DNA from: Cocos nucifera
Taxonomy: Eukaryota; Streptophyta; Magnoliopsida; Arecales; Arecaceae
DNA length: 64,000 nt
Reading direction: 5' to 3'
NCBI GenBank assembly: GCA_006176705.1
Contig: QRFJ01000306.1
Location: forward strand, 62,001 to 126,000
The notes under the pieces were generated by a model. It did no database searches. It was given only the letters and a program-made list of their open reading frames with translations, and had not been told where the DNA came from. The translations under genes and the position numbers were made by a program. This document shows, one piece after another, positions 36,713-49,018 of this stretch. How positions within the stretch are numbered: the stretch's first letter is position 1; each line of letters starts with the position of its first letter.

Positions 36713-37100
36713 GCTATCAGCTAGAAGAGTTTCAAGCAAACCGTGATAGCAGATTCCACCATGAAAGCAAAATATATCGCTGCATCAGAGGCTGTGAAGG
36801 AAGCATTCTGGTATAAGAAGTTTGCTGCAGAAATTGGAGTAATGCCATCAGATGCCATTCCTCTATACTGTGACAATAATGACACCATAGCCCTTGCTAA
36901 GGAGCCAAGGTCTCACTAGAAATCTAAGCATATTGAGCGACGATACCACCTCATCCGTAATTACCTCGAGAAGGATTATGTCGAGGTCAAGAGAGTCGAC
37001 TCTATAGATAATGTGGCAAACCCACTTATAAAGCTGTTGGGCCAGCATAAGATTGAAGCCCACCACTTGTAGCCAATTGGCTTTAGGACAAGTGGAAGAT

Positions 37101-39385
37101 TATTAGATATATGTGCCCTAGAAGCCAAAATTGGCTGACACTTGTAATACACTTCTAGGAGCAAAATTATAATTTTGACTATAATCAATAAAATGGATTA
37201 TTTTCTATCACATATGTGTATTTAGTGTCTGTGATACATCCTTTGAGTTAATGGTAATGATAATTCATATTTTCAAGAGTTAAAAATTTAAGACATGAAT
37301 AATCATTATTAACTCATAAAATGCTTCCGACCATAGGATCATCACGAGGATGGTGATTGATCTGAAAAGTTGGTGCACAATCGCTTCTCTTTAGTAGATG
37401 AGTCTTGAGTCTACGGTGTGGAGACACCAGAGTGAGAGTATAGATACTCGTTAGAGAACGAGGGCACTGAGCGTGACCACCTCGAGTAGTCATTAGGAAG
37501 TCTACCTTCTCATCAATGACTGACTCGATGCTGCAGTGGTGTGTCTGGTTCTTTGACTTGAGGTGCATCGGTAGTTCACCTTGAGGGTGTTATAGTTTGA
37601 CTACACCATTACTCGATCTCCTAGCCATACGAAATCCTGAGGTGTATGTTGGCTATAGCATGTTCATTGTAGGAACTGGATTGCATCAAGATAGGAATCT
37701 ATCTACCTCGGTGGTAGAGGAGTAGCCCTATGATGATCATGAGAATCAAGTCCAGAAGTCCATGGCCATGGCAGAGTGAAATAATAGAAAGAGTTTCTAT
37801 TTAGATTTTCACATCAGACTCGAATCGAATGATTACATCATATGACAGAAACTAGGGTTTGACGAGTTCACCTTAACCCTAATCTGATCGGGGCTCAAGA
37901 TAGAAGAACTTAATCACACAGGTAGCTGCACCAAGAGGTTCGCATTCAGCTCTGATGGGTTGCCACCATATACTGCTAGGTGTCACTGGTAGATTTTGGG
38001 AGCAATTAGAATGATTTAGATGATCGATCATTCTAGCTGTTCAAATCAGAAGAGTTCTAATCCATCGAAAGGAGTTTCGATGATGTCGATGATAGAGATC
38101 ATGACATATCCCATTACCATACAGAACTGAACCTAACTGGGTCACACAAATAAGGGTTTGAATCTGGTGATCATCAATTGAACTGATCTAGTTCAATTAA
38201 TTTGAATGAGATTCAATTAGGTTTAAGAAAATTGTGCTAGCACTCGATTGAACCTAACGTTCTTCTTTTACTATCATAAATAAGTTATCTTGATTGAGCC
38301 AAAGAAGTTTGTGCTCGATCAGAGGCCTTCACTTGGTCTGACTAGAGTCTGTCCAAGTCAGAAAAGGTTGTCTTATTTTGTAAGACATTACCTGACTTTT
38401 TTGGTCACATGCCATTTCTTGTCCTTTGATTTTGGTCAAAAGTTGACTTTTGACTGGTCAAATGTTGACCATTGATACTTTGACTTTTGTCCATGTGTCG
38501 CACACCTATTGGAGAGCTAGTGGAGGCTTGTCCCCCTACTAGAACCTGGAAAGGAGGAGGGCGCACACCACTCTTGGTGTGTGCCCAAGTTGGAGGCGCC
38601 CAAGAGTCTCTATTGGAAAGGGACTCCATCTCCTTTTTGGATTCCGATTAGAGTTCTCCTAAGAACTAAGTTTGACTGATCTTAGGCGCTATCTAAGGAG
38701 GAATCTAGGGGATTCTATTTCCACCAATCAGATTTAGATCTAATTTTACAGAGGATTGTGATTGGTTGGAAAGAAGAGGAGTTGGATCAGGCATAGTCTA
38801 TAAATAAGACCCTACGCCCAACCCAAAGAGTAATTAAAAAAAATCTAAAAATTCTCATGCCTCAAGGCTTCCTCTCCTCTCCTCCTCCATGCCAAATCCA
38901 TCTTCTCTCTCTCTCCTCTCCACTTCCAAAGTGGTTTGGATTCTTGGTTGGTGCAATCCAGATGAGAGAAAGGCGACAGAAAGCTAGAAGGCTGCACTGT
39001 TGCAAAGAATAACTGCTGCTCTTTGAAAGGTATTTTGAAGATCCTCCAAATCAGATCCAGATCTAATTTTTCAAGATATGATAGAGAAGAAGAGGATCTC
39101 TAGATCCAGCCTGAGTGGATACCGGTAGAGGTCAAGCACTTGCGTGGCTAGATCCAGAACCTTCCGCTGCTTACAGAAGCATCAATGGATAATAGAATTA
39201 CCCACTTCAAGATAAATTAAATTTGATTTAATTTATCTAAATCTATTTTAATTATTAAAATAATAAGAATTAGATCTAAAACATCCTAAATTTGATCTGA
39301 ATTAAAGAAAAAAATTTTTAAAATATATCTCTTGATCCGATCAGATCTGAATGAATCTGATCCAAAAAATCAGGATTATCCTTCA
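37101..39385 (+). repeat. Copia-2 3' LTR
   Basis: Collinear with the 5' LTR, first dinucleotide mutated from TG to TA. TATAAATA at 38,799-38,806. Ends CTTCA, followed by target duplication ATACT. Confidence 0.9.
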
Positions 39386-39795
39386 ATACTCTCGTCAAAT
39401 ACTTATTTTATATTCTACTAAAAAATACTTATTTTACATGTATACCCATTTTTCTTTTTTAGTATAAATATCCACACCATCTAATATTGTTAAGAAATGA
39501 GTGATTTTTTTTTTTTTTGTGTATACTCTCCTAAATATGAGAAATTGTAGGAATACCTTTGTAAGTTGCTATGTATATCCCCATGATTTTTTTAGTATAT
39601 CTACATATTTTAGTCATTTCAATTTTAAACCACTCACTTCTTAATGGTATTAAATGGCATGGATGTACATGCTAAAAAAAAAAGAATAATTATAAATATT
39701 TTATAATGATATACATGGGAGGGTATTTATGTAAATTTAAATATTTTGAAGAATATTCATGTAAAAAAATTTATACAAGAAGACTCTATTACGAC
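39386..39795. mobile_element. right piece of the palindromic (MITE-like) element
   Basis: TTCTTTTTTAGTATAAATAT..AAGAAATGAGTG (39,450-39,510) is inverted at 39,635-39,690 (CACTCACTTCTTAATGG..GCTAAAAAAAAAAG). The outer part inverts 26,300-26,397. The axis lies near 39,570. Confidence 0.6.
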
Positions 39796-40724
39796 TGACA
39801 TGGTTTTCAAGAAACCAAATTCTCCACCAAATGGTCAAGATTGCGATATGTCATCCTACGAGAAATTGCCTTAGGATGGAAAATAAATTGAGAGGCTGAG
39901 GAATTGTTCAGCTCCTGACAAAAATGATTCTAAATATTTTTGAAACTAGATATTGAATTATCAGATGAGTAAATATTTCTTATCACAAGAGCAAATTAAG
40001 GGCTCAAGAGGGAGCATAAAGCCATCCTCTCTTGATCAAATGTCATTAGAAGCAAAAATTTTCCATAATTTCATAATCTCTTTCTGCTTTACTCCTCCGG
40101 TGTTTAAGAATTTATAAAATAACCAAAGCAAATCTATTTTCATAAAAGTTGATCACAGTTGATGATTTCTAGTTTATACGTGTTCCGAAAGTTGCACATT
40201 ATGCACAATAACTTAAATTTTTTATTTATATATTATATTATATATATTTTAATATACTAGTACTATCCATACCATCAATTTTTGCACCTATTAGAAGCAT
40301 AGGTAAGAAATCAGTAAATATATAATTTGTTTTTTTTATTTGGCCTATAATTGATTTGGAATGGTTAGAAAAAGGAGAAAAACTTTAACCATAGATGTGA
40401 ACAATCAATGATAGTGAAAATTTTTTATATACATACATTCATCATAGTATCATATTATATTCCTTTGTTTCTATGAACTGGATTTATAAAAAAGGAGTGT
40501 TTCTTCCACGAGTTCCATGCCATCTTTTTAGCTAAATGCAACAGACTACTTTAGAGGATGCTTATTTACGCAACCAACCAAACATAGCTTAACAAAAAAA
40601 GTTGTTAAGAAGAGCTGATCAATGCACCAAAGAGTTGCTCAACCTAGCCTATCTTATTTCATCCCTTGGGTGAAATAAAGTTTAATCCACAAATTTTCCT
40701 TCAACTTTGAACCAAATAGAGAAT
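39796..40724. other. intergenic, no gene seen
   Basis: AT-rich sequence without recognisable coding or repeat structure. The last five bases (AGAAT, 40,720-40,724) are the left target duplication of the next element. Confidence 0.55.
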
Positions 40725-41820
40725 TGTTGGTGTAGCCAATCATCGCTAGCCACATGACAGCATCAGAAAAATCATTGATCTAAATGACTGCTAAAAACAT
40801 GATGATGGATATCAGCTCTATGTCAGTAAAATATCGATCTGAAACTCAAATTAATCCGCACTGGGACCAAAAATGGTATATTGTTCTAACAGTCAGTCCA
40901 GAACGGTAATACACTGACCATATCATCCGGATCAAAAAATTATCATCCTTAATCCTATCTAGATTCGAGTTCCTCCACCATAAATTGAGATCGATCTTCA
41001 ATCAACCTGCGACTGACCATACAAGATGAGATCAGTAGTTTACTATTCTAAAAATCGGTGGCTCATATTTCTATCCATAGCCTTCTGGCCAAAGATCGGA
41101 TTTACACCAACCTCAATAATGACACTATTCTGCTCAACAGCTGAGCCCAAGATCGGATTTATTTTATCCTTACTACTAGTTCTATCATGTCGAGATCGAA
41201 AAAAAGTCAATATCGTCAATATACTAAGAAAAAATACCGCTCAACTATATCTTTGCCGAGATCAGTCAAATATTGATCTCACTTTATCAGTGAGATCAAT
41301 AAAACACTGATCTCGACACAAGCAAAGATCGATGGAATGCCAGCTACTCTCTAATCAAATCAGAGCTGTTCTCCAGTTATATTATAGCTAATTGCCACTC
41401 AGGCGAATGACCTATAGCCATTGTCCAGTTGGCCATTCTGTTATAATAAATTAATGGCCTAACAAACTGTTCTTAAGGCCTAAGCAAATTTCTTTATAAA
41501 TAGAGGAATAGAATATCCTTCCGAGAGATAAGTTTTGATTCATAGAGTCAAGACTCTACTAAAATCATTTTCGACCTTCCTATTGAAGGAAGATCAAAAT
41601 TTTTTTTGCTCAAACCCTCTTTTCTTATCTTCTAGCCTTCCATTTTCATTATCTATTTTCAAGATCTTAACTGACTTAGACATCGGAGGATCCTAAATCG
41701 AAGGATACCCTACCAATTCTTGAAACTTTCTTGTAGGTTGGTCTGTGATCCATATCAATTCAACCCAATCTAGCTCTTCAGCAAGAGTCCTCTCCAATGA
41801 TTTGAAGCCTTGCTATAATA
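40725..41820 (+). repeat. Gypsy 5' LTR
   Basis: 1,096 bp; TATAAATA at 41,495-41,502. Its part from about 41,258 on matches 51,400-51,962, including CACTCRGGCGAA and GACTCTACTRAAATCA. Confidence 0.82.
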
Positions 41821-42590
41821 AATTAGCGCTAGAAGAATGGCACTCTTATCCAAATTTTATGAAAATGATAAAGAAGGCACAGAACCAAGCTCCATCTTCT
41901 CTAGAGGCCTTTCTGGAGATGGTCTAGTTCCATCCTCCAACAATGATAAATCTATAGCAGTTTGATCTTTTGGTGCAGTAGGTCTTGGCCCTTACCAATA
42001 TCGTACAACAGCTCCAACAAATAATGGAGCGACGGCAAAAATCTGTTCCCTATGAAGTTGCATTACGAACTAGCCATCTTCTAGCCCCTTAAGAATTCCA
42101 TCAAGAGCATTTTCTCAAATAAGAAGAACAATCCTGTAAAGCTGAATCAACCTTTTATAGCAAGAAGCCACTATGGGAGGGAGGTCTTGAGCAGAAGCTC
42201 TAAGATCTAGAGAAAAGACTGAAAGAGGTATGATTTGGAGAACCTTTTTAGAGTAAAAAAGATTTTCACCTCACATCCCTATTTTTTATTAAAATACTGA
42301 ATGAGGCGGTTCCTTCCCGGATCAAAATGCGTATATTAGAGCCATTCGACGGCTCCATGAACCCTCAAGAATATCTCAAGGGATGCAGAGATGTCATGAG
42401 GCTTCAAAGAGCATCCGACGCCTTCTTTTGCATGGCCATCCCATCACTCTCAAGAAGTCTGTGAGAGTATGGTTCTTTGAACTCCATCTAGGATCCATCT
42501 CTTCTTTTGATCAGCTAAGTAGGTTCTTCGTGGCTTATTTGGAAGCAATCATCTTCATTTGAAGTACACAGATAGCCTTTTCTTAGATTG
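41821..42590 (+). pseudogene. Ty3/Gypsy gag remnant
   Basis: About 42,290-42,540 reads in shifting frames as SRIKMRILEPFDGSMNPQEY, MRLQRASDAFFCMAIPSLS and SSFDQLSRFFV. This is the core of the plant Retrotrans_gag domain (P..DG..DP.E, M.L.GASD...C.AFP..L, SIxSFxxL). Stops and frameshifts break it, and homology ends near 42,590. Confidence 0.75.
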
Positions 42591-43226
42591 TGAGACACCC
42601 AATTTTTGGATTGGAACTCACAAATTGGAATCGTGGAATACCCAATTTACAGATTGAATTTCTAGAGTTTACTATGACTCAAATTTTAGATTTACACTTG
42701 AGGATGCCTAAGTCAAATCTAAAAAGTTGGCTACTTGATTACAGCAAACACTTTCTGGAATCTTTTGAAAAAAGAAAAGAAATCAGGAAGCAGCCAGTTG
42801 GACTCTTGTCAGATGAAAGGAAAAATTGATCTGTCGATCCTAGATTCGAGTGGAGGTCCCCCTAAACTTCTACCCTATTCAAATTGAGAGTTCAACTTCC
42901 AATTGAATACATGATTTCATGCACACTTGCTATGACAATTCACATCATGACCCGACCAAGGTCAACCAATATGAACTTGATTAAAGGTCAATTATTATCC
43001 ATTATATATAACTTAGAAGATTTTGAATAAAAATCATTTTAGCCCACATTGGGCGATATTAGATCGAAAATATCTGATATCATAAGCGAATACAAAGACA
43101 AATCAGGAAGAAGCTTTCATTACTTTGAAAAAGTTTTTTACAGAAGTCCAAACTAGGCTGATACAAAAGACATTTGACAAAAAAGAAAAGAAAAGGAAAC
43201 AAAAATCAGGCACCTGCCTAGGGAGC
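42591..43226. other. unassigned interior of the Gypsy element
   Basis: There is no recognisable domain. A short stretch (42,590-42,700) repeats the theme ACCCAATTTTTGGATTGGAA, loosely. It probably marks the deletion or insertion that replaced pol. Confidence 0.35.
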
Positions 43227-45525
43227 TTATGCAGTAACAGCTGCCTGATCAACATTCAGGAACTCCGTTGATATGATCTCGACGGTCGGAGCATTGACGG
43301 GAGTAAGAGAAGGCTACTGAGGAACTACCTCGAGAGTAGGTTGATGTGCATCTACAGAAGGGGCCATGTCCGATGCGCAATTGTCTCGAATATTAGTGGA
43401 AGGCTGGCCTAGGTAACTCCACTTAAGTCTAAGTCAAGAAGAAGGTTCCCGATCAGGCTCTTGCAGTTGTTGAACCCATAGTCAAAAGCCTCCCCTGAGC
43501 CTCCGTGACCTCCTTTTGAAAACTTCGGAGGACTTGTAATCCTCCATATCCTTACCAGCAGCGGCCTTCAATCATTCCATGTCCCTCTGGTAAACTAGGA
43601 GGGCCTTGTTACGAGCAGCCATCATGTCATCTCAAGAAGACATCATCTCCTCTAGCTCCTTTACCTTGGTCTCCAACTCAAAAATCTTGGAGACCTCCTA
43701 CTGCAACTCCATTAGCCTCTTCTCTCCTTCATTGGCCTTTCTTTGGTGATCCATCAAAGTCTTATTTTTCTCTTTTATTTTGACCAATTTCTCTTGGAGC
43801 TGCTTCTTCAACTCCTTGGCGACCTTGGCTTCCTTTGCAGCTTTCTCCTCCACTACCTTCTTGTAGTCCTTTTTAGACTATAGTGCCTCCTCCATAGCCT
43901 TCTTATTCTCAAAAAACCATGCCATGTGTTTGGTGACCAGTCTGAAGAACATGGCGGACTGACAAAATAAAAGAACAATATCAAGTAGGTAAATAACCGA
44001 TGTCAAAAAAAAAGAGAGAAGAAAGAGAAGAGAGCAAGAAAATCTTACATCCAAAATGCCATTGAAGCCGTAATTGATTAGCTCCTCTAGCCCAAGGTTC
44101 CTCCTATGGGTGTTCAAGTCCTACTGTAGCATCATGGTACACAGTAGGTCCTTGCCAAGCCTCAATGTATCTTGCAGGAAAGCTTGGGCGAGGTCAATCT
44201 TGTCGATGGAGGTCAACGGTGAGTCAACCTCAGAAACTTTCGACCCTCCAGAGGGTCGAGACTCACGAGCAAATGCCGAGGTCAGTGCATTTAATGGACT
44301 AGACCTCAGCGGTGTAGTAGATGAGCCCAACTTTGGGCGGGATACTGGCTCCTTGGAAGGCAGATGAATCATCTCGATAGATTGCCAATGTTCTCAATAC
44401 ATCGGGGATGATGCAGGTGAGGGGAGAGTACTAATAGGAGCTGCATTGATGACTAACATTCCTGAAGCAAAAATCGGGGCAAATTGGGGGGACGTCGATA
44501 TGGAGACGACAACTTCCTTCTCTCTTTCTCTTTTCATAGGAGGAAGGCTGGAGGGCTCTTGTTTTCTCTTTCCTTGCTTCGCCAACCTCTTAGGATTGAA
44601 CCTCATGAGTGCTGCTATAATAAAAGAAGATACGCTGATCAGAAAAATACACATAAAAATTTGAAAGAAAGTTAACAACAGACTCATCTCAAAGAGAGAT
44701 CTAGCTGATGCTGGAGTTGAATAATGATTGATCCATCACCAACTAGCTAAACTTGGGCACCTTCATACCCAACAGCTCTTCAAAGGCCTCTTTATTTTTG
44801 AATAAAATTTGATTATTGGAGTTCATCCAATTAAGCCAAAGTTTATTCCAACTATGACTGAAACCCTAAGGGATATCAGAAGAAATAAAAAAGAAATGAC
44901 TCTTCCTATCGTAAATAGAAGAAGGAAGAGAAGGACCAAATTTATAGTGATGTTGGGATGAAAAATACCACCCACCTTTCTCTATTAGATAGTTCTTTAG
45001 GACGTACGATGTCCTGAAGAGAAAAATTCTAAGCTCTATGACAGTAAAGCTACCGTAGATGATGAAAATCAAGATGATCCTAATGGCGTTGGGAGTGACT
45101 TGGGTCGGATATAGTCTATAGAAGTTCAAAACATTACAGGTAAAAGAATGCAAGAAAAAATGCAATTCAGATCGGGGTGCTTCATCATAGAATGCCGTAC
45201 AACCTTCAGGAGGCTATGTGATATAGTCACTTAGACTAGGAGCTATCAGTTAAAAATTTTCAGTGATAAGATACTTCTCCTTGAGCTTCTTTAGATTAGA
45301 ATCGATCAGCATGGAGGGCTCAGTACTTGGACCAAAATAGTTTAAAAGTCCTTTTATCAGAGACTCTGAACCATCATTTTTAGAAGTATTGGCCTTGGTG
45401 GTCACCTGAAATGGATTACCCACCTTAAGCTCGAGTCAGGACTGGGTAGACCAGATTTTTTGATCACCCAGGACTGTCTGCCCCCTCCTACCGTTGTCAA
45501 GAGAAGTGCTCTCTTGAGAAGACAT
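43227..45525 (-). pseudogene. antisense ORF of the Gypsy element (plant transposon-domain protein), decayed
   Basis: On the strand opposite to gag, an ATG at 45,525 (MSSQESTSLDNGRRG) opens a frame that can be followed, with stops and some frameshifts, to a TAA at 43,227. Around 45,210-44,870 it reads GCTAFYDEAPRSELHFFLHS, then LYPTQVTPNAIRI and WYFSS. This is the pattern of the 'putative gypsy-type transposon' domain (Transposase_28-like: GCtaFye..l..GlrlPlhpF..dvL..y.laPsQl.PNawr). The C-terminal third (43,900-43,600) is a Lys/Glu-rich coiled coil. Antisense genes like this are known in Grande/Ogre-type Gypsy elements; their role is not settled. It does not code for a complete protein now. 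Confidence 0.65.
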
Positions 45526-45813
45526 GGCCAAAAAGAAAAAGAAGAACATGGGAGATGAAGAAAAACTAAATAAGGAAGATGGTGAAGAGAAGAAAGAAAT
45601 CCTAAGTAGAAGACACTCTAGTCCTAAAAATAAGAAAGAGAAATCTACTTAGGAAAAAGAAAGCCTTCTCCTCTGGCTTCGGTGGCTCCCTTTAGCTTTG
45701 ATGATCACCAAAACAGTCTTCTCCTCTAATCGATTGGATACAAAGAGGCTTCTGAAATCTCATCATAGAGTCTCCACACGAAAAGGAGTAGTAAATGATA
45801 CTGGAACAAACAC

Positions 45814-45826
45814 CACTCTATATATA
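45814..45826 (-). promoter_or_regulatory. candidate TATA box of the antisense ORF
   Basis: TCTATATATAGAG lies about 290 bp upstream of the antisense ATG on the minus strand. Position and sequence suit a core promoter; there is no other support. Confidence 0.35.
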
Positions 45827-46190
45827 GACAAAAGTAACGGCTCAGATTAATCCGTCCGCCATCATTTTCAATTCAATTGTTAACAATCCAGAGAGGCTGC
45901 AGAAAAATCATTTCAATATACCTTATTCTGATGAAGCCATGTAAGTACAATCCGCATGATAAATCAGCTGATTAATAGAAAAATGACATGTGTCCCACAT
46001 TGCTTGGATTATAAAAGGATAACCAATAATAATTTCTCACTCTTCGATGCTTTCTTAAATGCCAAGTACAACAAACATGGTGGAATTATTTCAAAGGAGG
46101 TAGCATGTCATTTCAAATCATTAAAAAGTTAACCCTGGCAGCCGTGCGGTGCAATTATCGATGGGAGAAATTGAAAGACAACTTTCGGAA

Positions 46191-46449
46191 ATAGAGTATC
46201 TTGTAGCTTCTGAGGGTCTTCTTGGGATCCTGAGAGAGCTTTTGTGAGGGTAGCTTCTAGTTGAGAGAGATTTTTGTACGGTGAGTTGAGAGTGGGTGTT
46301 CTCTTCTTATATCTATTTTTCTTTTTCATAGTGGAGCTTTGCATGCCTCATAGAGGCAAACCTTTGGGCTGATCTATGTACTTGATTATTTTTTTTATTT
46401 TATTTTTTTCTTCTTTCTACCATAATAATTTGGTACTAGATTTTTAACA
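46191..46449 (+). repeat. LTR1 of the Copia array, 5'-truncated
   Basis: From TAGAGTATCTTGTAGCTTC to TTTTTAACA it matches the last ~260 bp of LTR2 and LTR3. Upstream of 46,191 there is no match. Confidence 0.85.
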
Positions 46450-46576
46450 AGTAGTATCAAAGTACTGATATCCCAATAGATTGATATGAGAGCCAGACAA
46501 TACTAGAGCATAGATTGCAGCAGTGGATAGAGATTGAAGAATAGAGAGAAGATAAGCACAATCAAGATGGAGTTCA

Positions 46577-47388
46577 ATAGGTTTGATAGGAAGGATAATT
46601 TCTTCTTATGGCAAGCAAGAATAAAGGATATCCTCATCTAATATGGGTTGATCGATGCTCTCTTATACGACGAGATGCCTACTACCATAGAGATGAAGGA
46701 TTGAAAATGGATCCAGATGTAGGCGGTGAGCATAATCTATTTGTACCTAGCAGATGATGTGATGATCCATGTACTTGGCAAGACCTTTCGATGGTGCTTT
46801 GGTCGAAGCTCGAGAAGTTGTACATGATGAGTCGCTCACCAACAGCTATTTCTTTGAAGGTAGTTCTACCAGCTGTAGATGGATAAAGACCAAAGTATGC
46901 GGAAGCATCTATCCAACTTTCAGAAGATCCTCACCGACCTCCTCAGCGTTGATGAAAAAGTTGAGGAGAAGAATAAGACGTTGATTTTGCTAGCATCGCT
47001 TCCTCCTTCGTATGAGTCCTTGGTGATTGCTTTTCTAATAAAAAAAAGCACCATCAAGATGGACGAGGTCACTGCAGTAATACTCCAGAATGAGGTTCTC
47101 AGAAGAAAGAACCCAATTTTGAGCTTAGATGGCAGCAGCTCAGCTTTGATGATTTTTGAAGGAGCAGGAGGCAGTAGATGGAGCGATAGAGGATTACAAG
47201 GAGGACGATCCAAATCCAAGATAAGAGATCCTAGTAAGATCAGATGCCATAGGTACGATAAGTTGGGACATCGAGTTAAGAATTATCCACAACTCAAGGA
47301 TCGGATGAGGACTATTGGAGCGACGGCCAATAGCAAGTCAGAGGATGATGTCCTGGAGATATCTGATGAGGTATTCACTTCTTTCTAG
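46577..47388 (+). pseudogene. Copia-type gag, first copy
   Basis: Starts MEFNRFDRKDNFFLWQARIK and runs, after early stops, into an open stretch at 46,879-47,388 (LLASLPPSYESLV, then a degenerate zinc knuckle CHRYDKLGHRVKNY in which two of the metal ligands are lost, and an acidic tail). This is the UBN2/Retrotran_gag type of plant Copia gag. No protease or pol follows. Confidence 0.8.
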
Positions 47389-48037
47389 TAGTGGATTTTA
47401 GATTCTGCATACACATATCATGTTTATTGTAGAGAGAGCAGTGAGGGCACTGTTTATCTATCGGATGGATTGAGCTGTATGATCAGAGATATCGAGATGG
47501 TTAGCTGGAGGACACATGATGATACAGTAAGAAGATTGGGGGAGGTTTGACGCATACTCGATTTTAAGTAGAATCTTATCTCACTGAGCAGACTGGATTC
47601 AAATGGCTATAGATGGATAGCTGATGATAAAATTTTAAAGGTCATCTACGACGATAGAGTGATAATGGAGGAAAAGAAAAGGATGCAAAAATATTACTAT
47701 CTGATAGGGAGCCCAATGCGATGTGGAGTTTCAGGAGCCAGAGGAAGCTCTATGCGAGGTGGAGCTCCAGATGGAGATGGATCGAGCATGAGATGGAAGA
47801 CTTAGGAGGATAAGGGCGATATCATAGAGTGAAGTCTCTATTATCGTAGAAAATTTCTCCAAGTAGATCTTTGGTTAAAGTGAACACAGCCCATGTTGGA
47901 GATGGAATCGAGCGACCTGGCTCGACTTCCATGTTTGCCCATCCATGATCAGCAGGCATGCCCCAGGTCATGGAGGTGAGATGGATCACAAGCTCTCAAA
48001 GTTAAGTGGAGGCCAAATATCGAGTTGAGGTAGAGAT

Positions 48038-48900
48038 TGTTAGAATTTGACGTCTCAAATTTGATCCACAGCAGAGAAAAATTAGTATCAACAAGCAGTC
48101 AAGCTGGCTCGGATATAGGATCGAACCGGCTTAGGCTAAGATCAAGCTGACTTGAACCACAGCTAAGCCAGCTCTCTCAAATAGATAGAAAGTAGAAGTT
48201 TGGGTGAGATGCAGTCGAGCCAGCTCAACCTCTGACAGAGCCGGCTCGATGAAAATGAACAGAACATGACGAAATTTTTTGTTTGAACTCGGATTGTGAT
48301 TAATCCAAAGGATCTACGGGAGTTACGTATGGACCATAGGATCTAGCGGCCGTGGAGAGTTGCGGTCATAATCTGAAGATTGAAAAATATTTCAAGACTT
48401 CATTAAGATCATGTTCGACTCATATTAGAAGAAAGAGCTTGTTAGGACTCCTGTGAACTACTGAGAAGAGGATTCTCATCCTATTTAAAGAATTGAGGTA
48501 CTATAGAACAGGGGGTGGCATGCATGGTGTGAGAGGCATATAGAAAGTCTCAGATAGTCGTCGAGAGGAGATTGGCAGAGCATCGAGTACCTGCAGTCCG
48601 TGAGAGAGAGAGAAGCAATAGGTGCATAGCATCTGACGAGGAGGCTGTGAAGGTAGAGTATCTTGTAGCTTCTGAGGGTCTCCTTGAAATTTTGAGAAAG
48701 CTTTTATGAGGTTAGCTTTTAGTTGAGAGAAATTTATTTATGGTAAGTTGAGAGTGGATGTTCTCCTTTTGTACCTATTTTTTTCTTTCATAGTGGAGCT
48801 TTGCATGCCTCGTGGAGGCGAGCCTTTGGACTGATTCATGTACTTGATTTTATTTTTATTTTTTTTTCTATCATAATAATTTGATACTAGATTCTTAACA
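48038..48900 (+). repeat. LTR2 of the Copia array
   Basis: 863 bp, TGTTAGAATTTGACG to CTTAACA. It contains several GAGCCRGCTCGA-like motifs and a CATAGTGGAGCTTTGCATG segment near the 3' end. Confidence 0.85.
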
Positions 48901-48950
48901 AGTAGTATTAAAGTAGCTGATATCCTAATAGATTGGTATCAGAGCCAGAC
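48901..48950 (+). other. two adjacent primer-site-like motifs
   Basis: Immediately after the LTR come AGTAGTATTAAAGTA and, some 30 bp on, TGGTATCAGAGCCAG. Both resemble the initiator tRNA-Met complement, and the second is the better match. The same pair follows LTR1 (46,450-46,495), and the first one follows LTR3. Confidence 0.6.
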
Positions 48951-49018
48951 AGTACCAGAGCATAGATTGCAGCAGTGGATAAAGATTAAAAAATATGGAG
49001 AAGATAAGTATAATCAAG

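Larger units (their letters stand above)
28868..37073 (+). pseudogene. Copia-2 pol (integrase C-part, RT, RNase H), interrupted
   Basis: The gag, protease and first half of integrase are absent: only about 190 bp lie between the primer site and an integrase piece that starts EFLDYLKKNGIVSQWTP. RT follows (QMDVKRTFLNEYLEKDIYM; LYVDDILL with YVDD at 30,157-30,168), then RNase H up to FVCNDG at 30,744. After the inserted element, RNase H resumes at 36,713 (WKSFKQTVIADSTMKAKYIA, KHIERRYHL) and ends at 37,073. There are stops at several sites and a frameshift near 30,100, but the domains are better preserved than in Copia-1. Confidence 0.88.
26398..39385 (+). mobile_element. Copia LTR retrotransposon (Copia-2), split by a Gypsy-like element
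   Basis: LTRs at 26,398-28,677 and 37,101-39,385 (2,280 and 2,285 bp) are closely similar end to end. The start is TGTTAGATATATGTGCC (TATTAG in the 3' copy) and the end is CCTTCA. Target duplication: ATACC at 26,393-26,397 and ATACT at 39,386-39,390, one mismatch. Primer site TGGTATCAGAGCCC is at 28,680. Gag is missing and pol is partly preserved. A 5,968-bp element sits inside its RNase H. Confidence 0.92.

Noticed and set aside
30740..36717. Clear target duplication of the Gypsy-like element in Copia-2 (ATGGT / ATTCT)
   Set aside because: Only three of five bases agree, and ATTCT also follows in the 5' LTR, so it is probably the LTR end. I leave the duplication unassigned.
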